DNA from: Uranotaenia lowii
Lineage: Eukaryota; Arthropoda; Insecta; Diptera; Culicidae
Direction of reading: 5' to 3'
DNA: 64,000 bases
Assembly: GCF_029784155.1 (NCBI RefSeq)
Contig: NC_073692.1
Span: 66,411,888-66,475,887, forward strand
The notes under the pieces are model-generated. The model was given only the letters and a program-made list of their open reading frames with translations, ran no database searches and had not been told where the DNA came from. Shown here piece after piece: positions 22,091 through 34,849 of the stretch (position 1 is its first letter; each line of letters starts with the position of its first letter). Position numbers and translations under genes: made by a program.

Positions 22091-24025
22091 CAGAGGTGCC
22101 AGGTATCCTGATTTATCAGGATTTGTCCTGACTTCCGAGAGACCGTCCTGATTTTTCAAAAACTTTCGAGTTAACCTGATTTTTTGAAAATTTGTCACTA
22201 AAATGTCCTGATTTGTCATAAAAACTTCATGAATATGATCGAATTTGTAGTTAAAGTATGAGAAAATCGAATAAATAGGTTATAAAAAAGTTTAAACCAT
22301 GGTAATTTTCGGTTCAGATGATATTTACGGTGTTTTTCAATATGAACTACCACCGGCCAGCCAACAAGCTGCGTACTGTGATTGCATAAATCCAGGCGCT
22401 TACAGCACTGTCTTGCGCCTTTATTTATGCAATCTAAGCAGAAATTATTATTATTTTCATGAATCAAGAGTGATGCAGTGATGCAGTGAATTTCACTTTT
22501 CCAACCCTGGATAATATATTGTGATGGTATGTTTGGCTGGTCTGTAAACTTTCTTAAATTTCCACCATTAAAAAACTTACGATCAAAATCAATTGAGAAC
22601 ATGAATATGAAATAAAGATTACAATATAAAAAAAGGTTCCCAACCATGTGTTTCAAATAATAAAACATTTGCTCTGGGTAACCTATAGAGTGAAGACAGC
22701 AAGTAAAGAGTATCAATGATTCTATAACATAGAGTCCAATGATCGGTAAAACATATTTTCAAATTTGTATCTATGTTCATTTTTACAATTTTCAGTTTAG
22801 TAAATGGAATGTCGGCCTGGTCTCAACGCATAGGTATATCGGTCATGAAAAACCTACCGATCGAAACCAATTAAAAACATGAATATAAAATTAAAGATAA
22901 CAATATAAAAAAATTAAAGATTACAATATAAAAAAAAGGTTCCCAACCATGTGTTTGAAATAATTCAACATTTGCTCTGGGTAACCTATGGAGTCAAGAC
23001 AGCCAGAATAGAGTATCAATGATTCTAACATAGAGTACAATGATCGGTTAAATATATTTTCAAATTTGTATCTATGTTCATTTTTACAATTTTCAGTTTA
23101 GTAAATGGAATGTCGGCCTGGTCTCAACGCATATGTATATCGATTATTAAAAAACATACCGATCAAAATCAATTAAGAAGACGAATATAAAATTAAAGAT
23201 TACAATATAAAAAAAAGGTTCCCAACCATGTGTTTCAAATAATTCAACATTTGCTCTGGATAACCTATCGAGTCAAGACAGCAAGAATAGAGTATCTATG
23301 ATTCTAACATAGAGTACAATGATCGGTTAAATATATTTTCAAATTTGTATCTATGTTCATTTTTACAATTTTCAGTTTAGTAAATGGTTAGTCGGCCTGG
23401 TCTACACGCATAGGTGTATCGATCAAAATCGATTTAAAAGGCGAATATAACATAACAAATACAATTTCAAAAAATACAATATCAAAAAAAGGTCCCCAAC
23501 AATGTGTTTCAAATATTTCTACGTTTGCTCTGTATAACCTGTGACATAAGTGACAAAATGACAACATTGAAAATATTGATATTTCAAAGTTGTCAAAATG
23601 TTTAATTTCTATAGTTAATTCGATCGATTATTGTAACCTACGTTGAAGCATCGTATTTTAGTCTAGCAGTTGTAATTTTACTCAATTATTTTTTCAAATT
23701 ATTCGCTTCCTTTACTTGAAAGGTTGAATTATTTGAAACACATGGTTAGGCATCTTTTTTAAAAATTATACTCTTCATTTTTAGAGCTCTTATATTTTAT
23801 AGATATATGATCATAATGTCATAGAAATGGGATCATACAAGATATTCCAGTATTCAATCATTCAACAATTTTCAATAAGTTTACAATTATGTTATTATTT
23901 ATGTGAATTATTTATTATGTTAATTATTTCAAAATACTTTTATCCTATAAAAAATTTTGAATCTTAATTTCGGTCTCTAGAAAATCAGGACAAATCCTGA
24001 TAAATCAGGTTACCTGGCACCTCTG
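22091..24025. mobile_element. ~1.9-kb DNA element with ~50-bp terminal inverted repeats (CAGAGGTGCCAGGT family)
   Basis: The left end (CAGAGGTGCCAGGT, TCCTGATTTATCAGG, ATTTGTCCTGA) is mirrored at 23975-24025, with about nine tenths of ~50 positions matching. Interior: a ~110-bp block with a hairpin around 22370-22440 and an array of ~285-bp repeats; AACCATGTGTTTCAAATAATTCAAC appears in reverse at about 23722-23746, so the interior is partly palindromic as well. No transposase frame. Related ends occur at 24072 and 31934. Class unknown. Confidence 0.75.
22526..23545. repeat. ~285-bp tandem repeat array 1 (about 3.5 copies)
   Basis: Landmark GATTCTAACATAGAGT is seen (with variants) at about 22715, 23018 and 23300, and the linked segment AACCATGTGTTTCAAATAAT recurs at matching spacing. 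Unit length varies from about 280 to 305 bp. The array is contained in the 22091-24025 element. Confidence 0.88.
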
Positions 24026-24071
24026 AGTACAAGAGAAACAACATCAACAACTGAACAATTGTAATGCACGT

Positions 24072-24130
24072 CAGAGGTGCCAGGTGTCCTGACTTTTCAG
24101 GACTTGTCCTGACTTTCGAGAGGTTGTCAA
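24072..24130. mobile_element. Solitary end of the CAGAGGTGCCAGGT element family
   Basis: CAGAGGTGCCAGGTGTCCTG followed by TTTTCAGGACTTGTCCTGAC: the same terminal sequence in the same orientation as 22091, 47 bp beyond the right end of the complete element. No matching opposite end was found nearby. Confidence 0.6.
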
Positions 24131-25754
24131 AATCTATTTTGGCTTTGGAAAAACAATTATAAGGCCATATACTCTGGGGAAATGCCATTACCAGAACAAT
24201 TTGTTTTCTCTAACTCAATTTTGCTCTTCTTATAGCCAAAAGGCTTTCTCCAGATCTACCAAAACTCGAAAATAACGGTTGTTGCAAATCACAGTGTAAA
24301 CAAAAAAACAAAAATAATTCGTGATTCAAATTTGATTCCTGTTGTTCTTAAATACTCTGCAGTGAGAACAGCTACCGAAAGCTAATTTCCTCGTAACTTT
24401 TAGAAAAAAAAGTTTGATATTTTCTGTCCACCGCCGGATCCGTTGTTCAAACATTCCAAGAGTAATTAGCATTCCGGCAAACTGCTTCAGAAAGTTCGAG
24501 CACGAAGTTGTCTTCCTCCTGAAAAATCGGAACCATAAAATCTTCAGAAATGGTTATCAACTTTTCGGAATTAACAGGTAAATAACTCCAAAATTATTGT
24601 ATTTATCACACAGAAATTAAAAAGCAATATGTATGTTTTAGATGTTTCGGAATACGGCTTGTTCGCTGAAAGTGATCGGAATAAAACCGGCGAGTATAGC
24701 TGTGTGCTGCTGAATTCTTCTCTATTCATTAGGAACAAATACCGCCACCGGATCATCTCAGAATCATGGAAGTGTTTATGCATAAAATCTTTGAAATGGA
24801 CAGCGGAAGATGGATTACGATACTGCTAATTAATGGATACCTACATTCGAGTTGGATGAAAAAAGTACTACTTCCGGGAACAGAAACAGCTACGATTTTT
24901 TACATGTTCCGAATTGAAAGGGCAGCTTAACTCCATTTTAAATTAATAATTCAATAGTGAAAGTGAATTCAACATTGTGATAAAATTTTATTTGATAATT
25001 AAGAATACAGAATTTAAAAACATTTATTTTTTATCTTTGCTACTTAAAGATCTGTTTGATAGGTATCTTACGAACACATTCGAAGCTTCTTTGGGGGGTC
25101 CAATTCCGATAGCAAATAAAAGTTTACAGTCGATTCTTGCATGCTTGTTTCTTACAGAATGTGATCACTTAACACTTGAGCAGAACAATTACTGACGGCC
25201 TGGTTAAACTCTGAAGAAAAATGTTCGTGTTTCGAAATCCACCCGTGTTGTGCAACCCAGCAGGCCCACAAAAACTTGATCAGCAAGCTCCGTAAGAGTG
25301 TTCTGCTACTGAAAATATCCTGCTCGAGTCTTGCCTTCGATAGCTAATCAACGAATTGATGATTATTATTCCTCGTTTTAAATTTTTACCACCACAAAAG
25401 TTTACTTCGCCAGTACATATTTCGAACACTTATTTTTGTATACATCCGATCGAAATTGAAATGTCAATTCTCGTTAGTTTTGTATAATGCAATTTGGTCT
25501 TGTTCAAGTGCTGCATTCATCGGTGGTTTTTTACTTGCTGTATAGCGAATTTCGAAACCTATATAAAGTTGAATGATAAAACTAACCTTGGACTTGACAG
25601 GTGATTTATAAAAACAGTTGTATAGAGGTCGTGTAACTATCCTGAAGATAGATTATATAATGGTTTTCCCGAAATACGCTTTACAGCTTTTAGATCTTTC
25701 TCAACCCCTTTAAAAAACATCTTATTTATTTTATAAAACCATTGAGATTTCAAA
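24131..25754. other. Anonymous sequence
   Basis: No supported gene. Short frames (up to 72 codons) lack recognisable motifs; repeat content is not evident by eye. Confidence 0.45.
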
Positions 25755-26755
25755 ATGTTACTTGAGAGTATCAATGATTCTAGCATAGAGTCCAACGATC
25801 GGTAAAGTATGTTTTCAAATTTGAATATATAATCAATTTTGAAATTTTCAGTTTAAAAAATGGTTTGTCGGCCTGGTCTGCATGCCTAGGTATATAGATA
25901 ATAAAAAAAGCATACCGATCAAAATCAATTAAGAACATGAATATAAAATTAAAGATTACAATATAAAAAAAGGTTCCCAACCATGTGTTTCAAATAATTC
26001 AACATTTGCTCTGGGTAACTTATGAAGTGAAAACAGCGAAAAATAAGTAGCAATGATTCTAACATAGAGTCCAATGATCGGTAAAACATATTTTCAAATT
26101 TTTATATATGATCATTTTTGAAATTTTTAGTTTAGTAAATGGTTAGTCAGTTTAGTAAAAATAAGAACATGAATATAAAATTAAAGATTACAATATAAAA
26201 AAAAGGTCCCAACCATGTGTTTCAAATACTTCAACTTTTGCTCTGGATAACCTATCGAGTCAAGACAGCAAGAAAATAATATCTTTGATTCTAACATAGA
26301 GTCCAATGATCGGTAAAATATATTTTCAAATTTGTATATATGAGCCCTCCAGGATCATAGGGGTGCAAGTGCCAAAATCATCAATTTTGAGTTAAGTATA
26401 ACCAACGGTTTTTTTATGTTTCAATGTACATCTGGTGCAAAACTTAAATTTTTTATAATTTTTTTTGAACACTTTTTTGATTGAATAAAAATTGCTCGAA
26501 TTCGAAAAATATATGAAAAATTGAGCACCTGTACAACTTTGAAGCGCGTTTTCTCGAATCTATCATTTAGACACTTGTACCCCTCTGATCCCAAGCGCCT
26601 TTTATAATAATATTTGAAATTTTCAATTTGGTAAATGATATGTCGGACTGGTCTCAACGCATAATTATATCGATCATAAAAAAACCATACCGATCAAAAT
26701 CAATCAAGAAGACGAATATAAAATTAAAAATTACAATATAAAAAAATATCTCAAT
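25755..26755. repeat. ~285-bp tandem repeat array 2, interrupted by a MITE
   Basis: Same repeat as array 1: GATTCTAGCATAGAGT near 25775, GATTCTAACATAGAGT near 26054 and 26288, with the CGGCCTGGTCT and AACCATGTGTTTCAAATA segments in register. The third copy is split after TTTGTATATATGA at 26342 and resumes at about 26605 with TATTTGAAATTTTCAATTTG. Confidence 0.88.
26352..26591. mobile_element. MITE inserted in the 285-bp repeat array
   Basis: Left end GGATCATAGGGGTGCAAGTG at 26352 faces the imperfect reverse complement ending CACTTGTACCCCTCTGATCC at 26591 (about 18 of 20 positions). The flanking repeat is continuous across the insertion, which proves it arrived after the repeat. No coding capacity. 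Related to 13866-14123. Confidence 0.75.
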
Positions 26756-29700
26756 GTCAACTTTTTTAACCTTATTATATTTTTTTCATGAGAACTACCA
26801 TTATGATTGCAGTTTTTCCGATAATTCATTCAAAAGCAAAAATATTAAATAATTAATTAAGTAACCATTAAAATGGTAAATGAAAATGAGCGTGTGAAGA
26901 AATTGATATGGTGTGCTTCGTTCTCCCACACGCGCCCCTTCGTCGTTTTGTCCTTCACAGAGCAACCTGAATATAATGTTGGGAGAATCTCGAAGTAACA
27001 ATCACTTTCGTACCATGCAGTGTGGGCATGACGTACTCATCAACGACTTCACTGATTTCGGGGTCGTACCCCTTGGTGAAAACCATTTTTAACTTTATGT
27101 TTTGGAACTTCGGTTCCGAAATTTTTGATATGGTTCGGTTTCGAACTGAACCATTACAATGAAAAAATTAAACCTTTGGCCGGGAAAATTTAAACTGCGG
27201 TCTTCCTCCCACACGGTTTCTGTCACGATGACATCAAACCTGAGTGGGAGTGAAGCCTGTCTGTTCTCCCTTCCACACATAGACAGATCCATACTTTGAG
27301 ATAGCATGCGAGTATCTATGACGTCACGTATAATTTGACGTCATAGACACGATAATCTTGATTTTAGTGATTGCTGGTTGTGGCTAGCAAGCCAAATTGA
27401 CACGTTTTTTGGAGTGATGATTTGATGATAATTACTATGAAAATTTATTTTTCAAACTATTTTGTTTTTTTTTTCTTTCTTTTATAGGACGAAGAAGAAA
27501 AAAAATCAAATTTTTTAAGCTAAAAATCATTTTTATTGTACTGCCCAGTTTCGCAAAAACGTGCAAAAAAGTTTATAAAAAATCACACCAATACACACAA
27601 ATACACAGACATCGTCTGAACTCGACGAGCTGATTCGATAGGTACCTATAAAGGTATATCTAAGACCCATAATTAATGATCTCCAAAATCGACCGATAAC
27701 TATACCTTTCTGAAAGAAAGGCAAAAACGTTATAACAACAAATAAATTTATTAATTTGCTTTAAATCAAACCAAACAAAATACGCTAATGATCGGCTTCA
27801 TGTATCATTCACTCACTGCCTGATCCATTCACTCCTGATCGAAGACCAACAAGATTCGCCATATGCATTGCGCATTGGTGATATTCCAATTTGATGATGG
27901 TGCTGCACTGTTTTGACAGCAAGCATCGTGCGAGGTGATCTGTATTTTAGCGATGAATTGAACGATCGATGATCGGGTAGGTCCAGTAGCAATCAATAAC
28001 GAAACCCGACCGCTGTACGTTCAGGTGCGAAGTGCAATCAGAAACATTCATTGAAAATGAGAGATATTCAGAACACTGGTCTAAACACGAAAAAATGATG
28101 TAATTCATACATTATAGCTGTTCTCTATGGCTAAATAAGCTTTTTCCTTAAGGTGACCATTATGCCCTTATTTTCCCTAAATCAATGAGTTTTGTAGTTT
28201 CAAAATGGAATAACCAACTGGGTCAAAATATCTTAGGAATAAATGAAAAAGAACTTATGTAGTTATCAGCTTTCTTCAGATTGCAAATTGGAAAAAAAAT
28301 ATTTTGAATAATTCAATCTTTTGAAAATGACGAAAAGTTAACTTCAAATCCCATTTTGTTCTTTATCTAAAACAAAATCAATTTTTTTTGAAGATTTTTT
28401 TTTTGAAATCATTTAGGGAATTGTCGTTAAGCTTTTTTTGAAACACAAACCTTAAAAAGCGTAAGCTTGAAACACAAAACCGATTTTAAGCTTCACTTGA
28501 CCTTGCCACGCAACACCCTGACGATGTCCACTGGGAAGATTGAATTAAATTATCATACAAAAAGTGTTATCAGTGTCTTTAGCGCATGCCGATTTCATAT
28601 GCAAAGCTGCTCTGAAAGCAACTTCTCAAAGTCTTCTTTATAACCCTCTAGCGTTGAATGTTCGGAGGATTACAATTTATCATCTTTATGTGACAAAAGT
28701 GGCGCCATCCCTGAGCATCGCTGGCGCTCGACTCTTGATTGCAAGTCAAATGTTTTCGTTACATTAAAGATCGATTCAGCTGCAAACGGCAATAATATTT
28801 CGGTTCGAGTTTTTTCTCTAACAAATGGTGAGAAGGCAACTGCCAAAATAAGCCAAACAAACCCATTCTTTGCCAACACGTGATGTTATCATTAAAAGCG
28901 TTTGCGCATTGTCAATGTTTACGCAATTTTGAATCGCTGCTGCTCCATAATTGTCGTTTTTGTAGTGTTTGATGTTTGAATCAACTGGTGGCTGGGAATA
29001 CAAAACTGATCGACAGCCCAATGGCAACCGCGTTTTTTTTTTTAAACTAAATAGAGCACGATCAGCACGCTGCCAGATTGCTATTGGCTTTCTATTGAAA
29101 TAATTTGATTTTGGGTGCACCAGAATTAGTTCACAACAATGGCCCCAAACAAATTCAGCTCTCTCGGTAACCCCAAAAATTGACCGGAGAACAGGTTTTA
29201 TTTCTTGCAAACTTTGAATACCTTCTCGCGCATTTTGCTTGCTCGCAGCAGTGACAGGTTACGTGACGAAACAGGTACAAATTATGGCCATTTATCTTCT
29301 ATTTGAAAATAGACCAAATTGGCCCGATCAGTGCGCAGATTATCACCACCTCTCGATCGACTCACTCATTGAATGTCATGTTCAGCATTTTTATTTTTCT
29401 CCTCTTTTACATTTATTGGGAACTTCAAAAATCGGTGGTCAGCTGAATGGCTCATACATGGTGTGATTCATTTTTTTTCTGCAACCGGCGACCTGCGGTG
29501 AAACAAATTGGACCTATTCGGAAACCTTCCCATTGTGCTGACGACGACGTTCATATGTTTTATTGACTGCTGTTGATGGTTGCTCAATTGCTGTATCACC
29601 TTTTGATTCTTCAAAAACAAAATTCACGTGGGGAGCGCAGTTCCCGGTCAGATTTGTTAGGAGCCTAAAACGGTCATGGGCCTATTGAAATCCCAAGGCA

Positions 29701-31933
29701 GCCAGAAAATTACTCCGTACCAAACTTTTTCCCATGATCTGAATTTTATTTCCAACACTTATCGACCATTTCCATTCTCCATGCCAATCACAACTGGACA
29801 CATTTATGAGCAAAGCTCGCGGAAAGTTCTTCAACAGGTAGACTCCCTCCTTTCCCATGATCCCCAATGGGCAAAGAATCAATATACTCGATTTGACCTG
29901 GCGTCGGGACCAATATGATTGGAAAGCATCCATCTGAAAAAAGGGATACCAAATTGAGGGAATAAATCACCTTTTCTTTCTGAAACAACGCGCCAAAACT
30001 GTTAAACCTAATCGTGAGCAAAAGACACAAACAATAATAGTAAAATCGGTGCATCTGCCGACGAAGCATCCAAATCGTCAAGAACGCGTCAACTATGCGA
30101 ACCAGTGTTGGCAAATGGGAGATCATGAATGTTGTGTCGTAAAAATTTCCCTAATCAGATTCTCTACAGATTTTCAGAAAGGATATTGATTTAAAAAAAA
30201 AACTAAACCGCTGTGTTTGACATAGCAAAAGTGAAATCCTGTTGAAGAGAACTTATAAACTGAAATAATAAATTCACTAGAGTCGAATCCCTTGAAGTTC
30301 CATTACGGATGACACGATTTATGATTTGCAATCACTGCCAACTGACTGATCTGGCCCTGTAAGGTGAGACATCTATGGAGAAAATAAAATTACACTGAAG
30401 ACGAGCGCCATAAATCAACATTAGGGCTGCATCATTCCAGGCCGGCAGCACGGAGGACCACCAGCAAAGTGCACGCTTCTACTGAATGTTTTTTTTTGTT
30501 TTTTTTCTACTCATGGAATTATATAGTAAATATAGACTTCTATTTTAAATGATTGTTAACTTCAAATAAATGTTGGTTGAATCTTGATTCAAGCAATACG
30601 CAAAGAGAAATTAATTTACCGTACTGAAGGGAAATTACTGGATCCCAAATGGTTTTCAAAAACAAGTGTTAGCAAATATGTCAAAAAATTGACTAGCTCC
30701 CGGCGGAATTCAATCTCATATCAGTCTAGAGTCTAGACCTAGGACATCTCATTCTACGACACTATATGACGTTCACAGATTGAAACTAATTTTTAATTGT
30801 AAATTTCGATTTGCAATTCCATTAACCTTTTCTTTTGAAATTCAAATCTTGAAACTCAATACCCTAATTTTCTTTTAATAGGGTTTTCTTTTAGAAATGC
30901 AACAAAACAAGTTCCGAATTTTAAACCAATCATTTTAACATTGGTATTCGTTAATTGATTATTTATTTAACACGTATACTAAAATCACGTTACTCAACAG
31001 AACGAGCAAAAAAAAAAAACTAAGCCTAAATATCTGTTACTTTATAATTTTTCACTTGATACATTTTTTTTTTTAAAAATCGTCGCAAATTTTATGCTTT
31101 TATGAATTTTTTTTTTTCAAAAAACCTGTGTCAGCCAACACATTATTTTTGTTTCTTGTTCAAATGCTCAGCTCCACATTCGTTAGCGTTTAGATAAATT
31201 ACACAAGGCAACAAAATACACATTTTTCCGAGTTGCGAAGAACTAAAGAGATTGTTTTGGTTAACTTGGGAACCATGAATCCAAAAAAGAAATGTTAGAA
31301 AAACAAAGTAATAGCTAGTTTTTTATTTACATTACTCTTTTCTGTAAAATACGGGAATTTTGACGAATTTTTTAAAAGACAAACACCGTCTTAGCCGATT
31401 CAGGCTTTACAGAATTTTGAGTTAAGTTTTAAACCAAATTGAATTGAAGATATTTTCAAAGCAAAAGTCATATTGTTTTGTAGTTTAATAAAAAATTTTA
31501 AAGTAATTTAAATATTCTATTTCAATACTCAACGACATTCTTAAGTCATGTCAAAATAACTTGTTATGATATCTTTTCATATTTCTAGAATAGAATTTAG
31601 CATTCAAGATCGATTTATCTCTGAAATTATAATGTCTTGGCAAAATATGATACTTTGATTGAATGGAGGATACTAAACAGATTTTCAGAATTGGTTTTAT
31701 TTTCCTTGTAGGCTTGTTGGTTTATCAGTTATCAATGATTCATCATTATTTATTATTATTGATACATACGGTTACGGCTGCATGCAGCAAACCCGTATTT
31801 CCTCTTGCTGTGTTCAATTCGCAATCGAGAACAATAGGTCAATGATTGCTAATGACAGGTGATGATGATACACGTGGTACAAATGTTTACATCATCCCAC
31901 GGTTAGGCGAGACTTCTCAAATTGGGTTCCTGG
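26756..31933. other. Long anonymous stretch
   Basis: About 5.2 kb of AT-rich sequence with no gene I can support. A somewhat more complex stretch at about 27,800-29,950 has overlapping short frames on both strands (for example 29676-29918 and 29788-30126), but none shows a known domain, and both strands being open argues against coding. 30,500-31,600 is rich in poly-A/T runs. Confidence 0.4.
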
Positions 31934-32330
31934 CAGGGGTGCCAGGAGGTTTCGTCAAAAATCAGGACAACGCGTAGCTAAAAATCAGGATTTTTCAGGA
32001 CACCTCTTGATTCATGGATATAATAAGCAGCTCTAATACGATTGCAGAAATAAAGTCGCTATATAGGTGCTGTAAACACCTGAGTTTATGCAACAACAGT
32101 ACGCAACTTCTGTCGTACGTTTCTCGGATGGAAATTTTCTTCTGTCGTACGTTTCTCGGTTGGAAATTTTCTATTGACAGTAGTTCTCGTTTGCTAGTCA
32201 CGACACGCATCATTATTTCGTCTGTCGGCTTCGCTCTCTGCCCGAATCACCACCCACCGTACCTACTCGGAGAGCAAACAAACACGTTTTGCTGGACGCG
32301 CTGCTTGTGGTTCTAGAAATTCAGGAATGA
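31934..32330. mobile_element. Diverged copy of the CAGAGGTGCCAGGT element
   Basis: CAGGGGTGCCAGGAGG at 31934 is followed by AAAATCAGGA and TTTTTCAGGACACC, the same end pattern as at 22091. Inside, the block from about 32041 (GATTGCAGAAATAAAG, GTGCTGTAAACACCTG, CAGTACGCAACTT) matches the reverse complement of 22350-22400. The right boundary is not resolved. Confidence 0.6.
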
Positions 32331-34849
32331 TTTTACGTTTATAATTTTTATATTTTTGTGAAATCTCACAGCGTGATTTGTTGCACCTCACTAGATTGTA
32401 GATTAAATTCCCTTTTCAATGGATATAGTTTTGATTGCTTCAAACGGCGAGAAAGCACTGAAAATCCGGGTACAACCTGACGGTGGACCACAAAAACAGA
32501 TAAAATTTCAATTATTGAAAAAATCGCGCAAAGTAGTCAACTTTGAAAAATTCCAGTAAATTCAATTTTTGTTGCATCGAAAATCTAAAGACAGCAAAAT
32601 GTTAGAATTTTAATAAAGTTTGTAGTCATATTTTAAAAAAAAAAACTCTACCATCGCTCAAACAGTATTTACTAGCAATCAAATGAAAAGAAGGTTTTTC
32701 AGACCACTTTTTTGAACTTTTTGTGACCATTTCATTAAAAAAAAATTAAAAAAATATTTCTTTGTTCCATGATGTAGACATTAACTTCAGCTTTCATATG
32801 TATCAGGCAAATATTTTTTTTGACGTGTAATATATGAACTACAGCAGTTTTCCTGAGGCATGTTTTCTCGGATTTTTTTTCTTGCATGCTGAAAACCGAG
32901 AAAACTAGAAGCTTTAGCTATATATAACGTTCTAAACATATTTTACTGACATTACAAGGTTTCTATTGATTTAATTTTCATTTGCAATTCATAATAATTC
33001 AAGCAAATTAAAAAGATTTTTCTTTTGGAGTGTCAAAATGACACTCTAAGTCGGAAAAGGGAGTTTTTTTTTGTCCAGGCTTCCAGGGTTCGTCCATAAA
33101 TAAAGTAAAGATGCAATATTAAAGAACTTTTGAATTCATTTAGGGTCCCCGAAGAAATTTTTGTTTTTTGAAGCTTCTCAAAAAAGTTACAAGCATTCAA
33201 ACTTGAAATAGTGTCAAAATGACACTCTAATGCGGATGAGAATTAAACACCAACTCAAAATTTCCATACAACGCTTGCATCGGTCTAATGCACATATTAC
33301 CGCTATGCGCATTTAGGAACACTTCCCTCTCCCTATGTACCTCATTAATGGCTTCGAGTTTTGAAATTTTAGCTGATCTCAAAAAGTACAATTCAGTAAT
33401 GAGAAGTTGTAGGATAGTGAAGTTGTTATCGAATGACAAAATAACTGCTCCGTCAGCTCAGTGCTTTTGCCTCCGTCGTCATGACGTAACATAAAGCCAT
33501 CACTCAAATTACCAATTAACTTCAACTTCAATCTACATACGTACGTAGACACAGTTCCACCGCAGGTAACTTAATTTACAATACGACACGTTTTGGCGGA
33601 GCAGGTCGTGCTCCCCCAAAGGCGCTCAGCCATTACGCGGTTGAAAAAGTAGCCACAATACATCACGGCGGCTCTTAAGAAGCCAAAAAAAGCCTTTCAG
33701 GAGCGAATGACGTCCAATACAAAGAAAAGGCGTTCCGCCGAAATTGGCCGATTTCATCCATTCGTCATTCCGTTTCGGCAGCAGCGGTTTGAATGATAGC
33801 TGCCAATCGAGCAACGATACGCCACACCTAGCCTATCACAACAACAACAACATCAACAACAGCAACAATAACCGGAGCAAATTCCCATTGGGCTCCTTCT
33901 AGGCGGACGGTGTCGAACCGAAACGCACACACTTGTTCCATACATCCAGTGACCCCAGCAGGAGGCCTCTTCTTGAGGATAGCTGGCTTTTTGCGGGATA
34001 GGCCTTCAGGTGCTGCTCTTTGTAAGCAGCTCTCCAAGATTGGAGAACTCTCCAGGTAGGTGCCATAAAATTTGGAGTCATTCGAACCATTAAGCAAATT
34101 AGAAATAGTTTTATCACTGCCGCTGCCGCCGCGGTCTAATTTAGAAATGGAAAGCAGCTGATCAGGTGAGATCAGGGCGCCGCGTCGTAGCCGTTGCCTA
34201 GATGACCTTCGAAGAAATCGAACACTCAGCCTTTTGAGTGCTCATTATATAGGGCAATGCCTCTTCGATTTCATTTGAATAAACGATAGAAATGAGTCAA
34301 GAAGTAATAGAACTAAAAATGATGTATTTTGGAAAGATATCAACAGTGTTTGTCATCGATAACTGAGAAATTATTGGCGTTTATTTAAGCGCTAGCTCGA
34401 TCACATATTCAAAGTGTATAATCTTGCGTAGAAGAATACCATTAATTACTGAAAGCGCTTATCGCTTCTAAAATTGTGCAAAAATAATTTTTTAGAAAGA
34501 TCAATATAAACTTTTTTTTTTATTTTATAAGACCCTGGGAGGGGTATTGACTGAAACATTCAGTAATCGGAAATAAGGTGTTAAAACGAATCTTCATTAT
34601 TTCGCAATTTTAAACTTTCGTAAACAGAAAGCATGAAAATTTTTTTTAAACATACTACAAAATTATACGCCATTGTCTGAGACCACTTGGCACTTGTGAT
34701 CAGTACCGCTGTCCCTCAGATGGAGGGGAAAATTATTTACAAGGGAAGGGAAAAAAGATGTGCAGTAGTGTGACACTGGATGTATGGAGATATTTCAAGA
34801 TTGAATTTTGAAAATCCGCCATAAAGATTTTTAAGATTGACCCGCTCAA
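32331..34849. other. Anonymous sequence with small palindromic repeats
   Basis: No supported gene. Contains the repeated near-palindrome AGTGTCAAAATGACACTCTAA at 33029 and 33210, a CAA-rich microsatellite at about 33838-33870, and at 34235-34290 a TATATAGGG followed by a TTGAATAAACG signal, which could be part of an LTR but has no partner that I can find. Confidence 0.4.
33029..33230. repeat. Two copies of a near-palindromic 21-mer
   Basis: AGTGTCAAAATGACACTCTA occurs at 33029 and again at 33210. The core AGTGTC...GACACT is self-complementary, so the copies are both direct and inverted repeats of each other. They may be the ends of a ~200-bp element. Confidence 0.6.

Noticed and set aside
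29676..30126. Overlapping plus and minus frames in more complex sequence
   Set aside because: Frames on opposite strands compete, none has a known motif, and GC content is not raised.
34235..34290. Possible LTR (TATATAGGG followed by AATAAA)
   Set aside because: No second copy, primer-binding site or gag-pol frame nearby.
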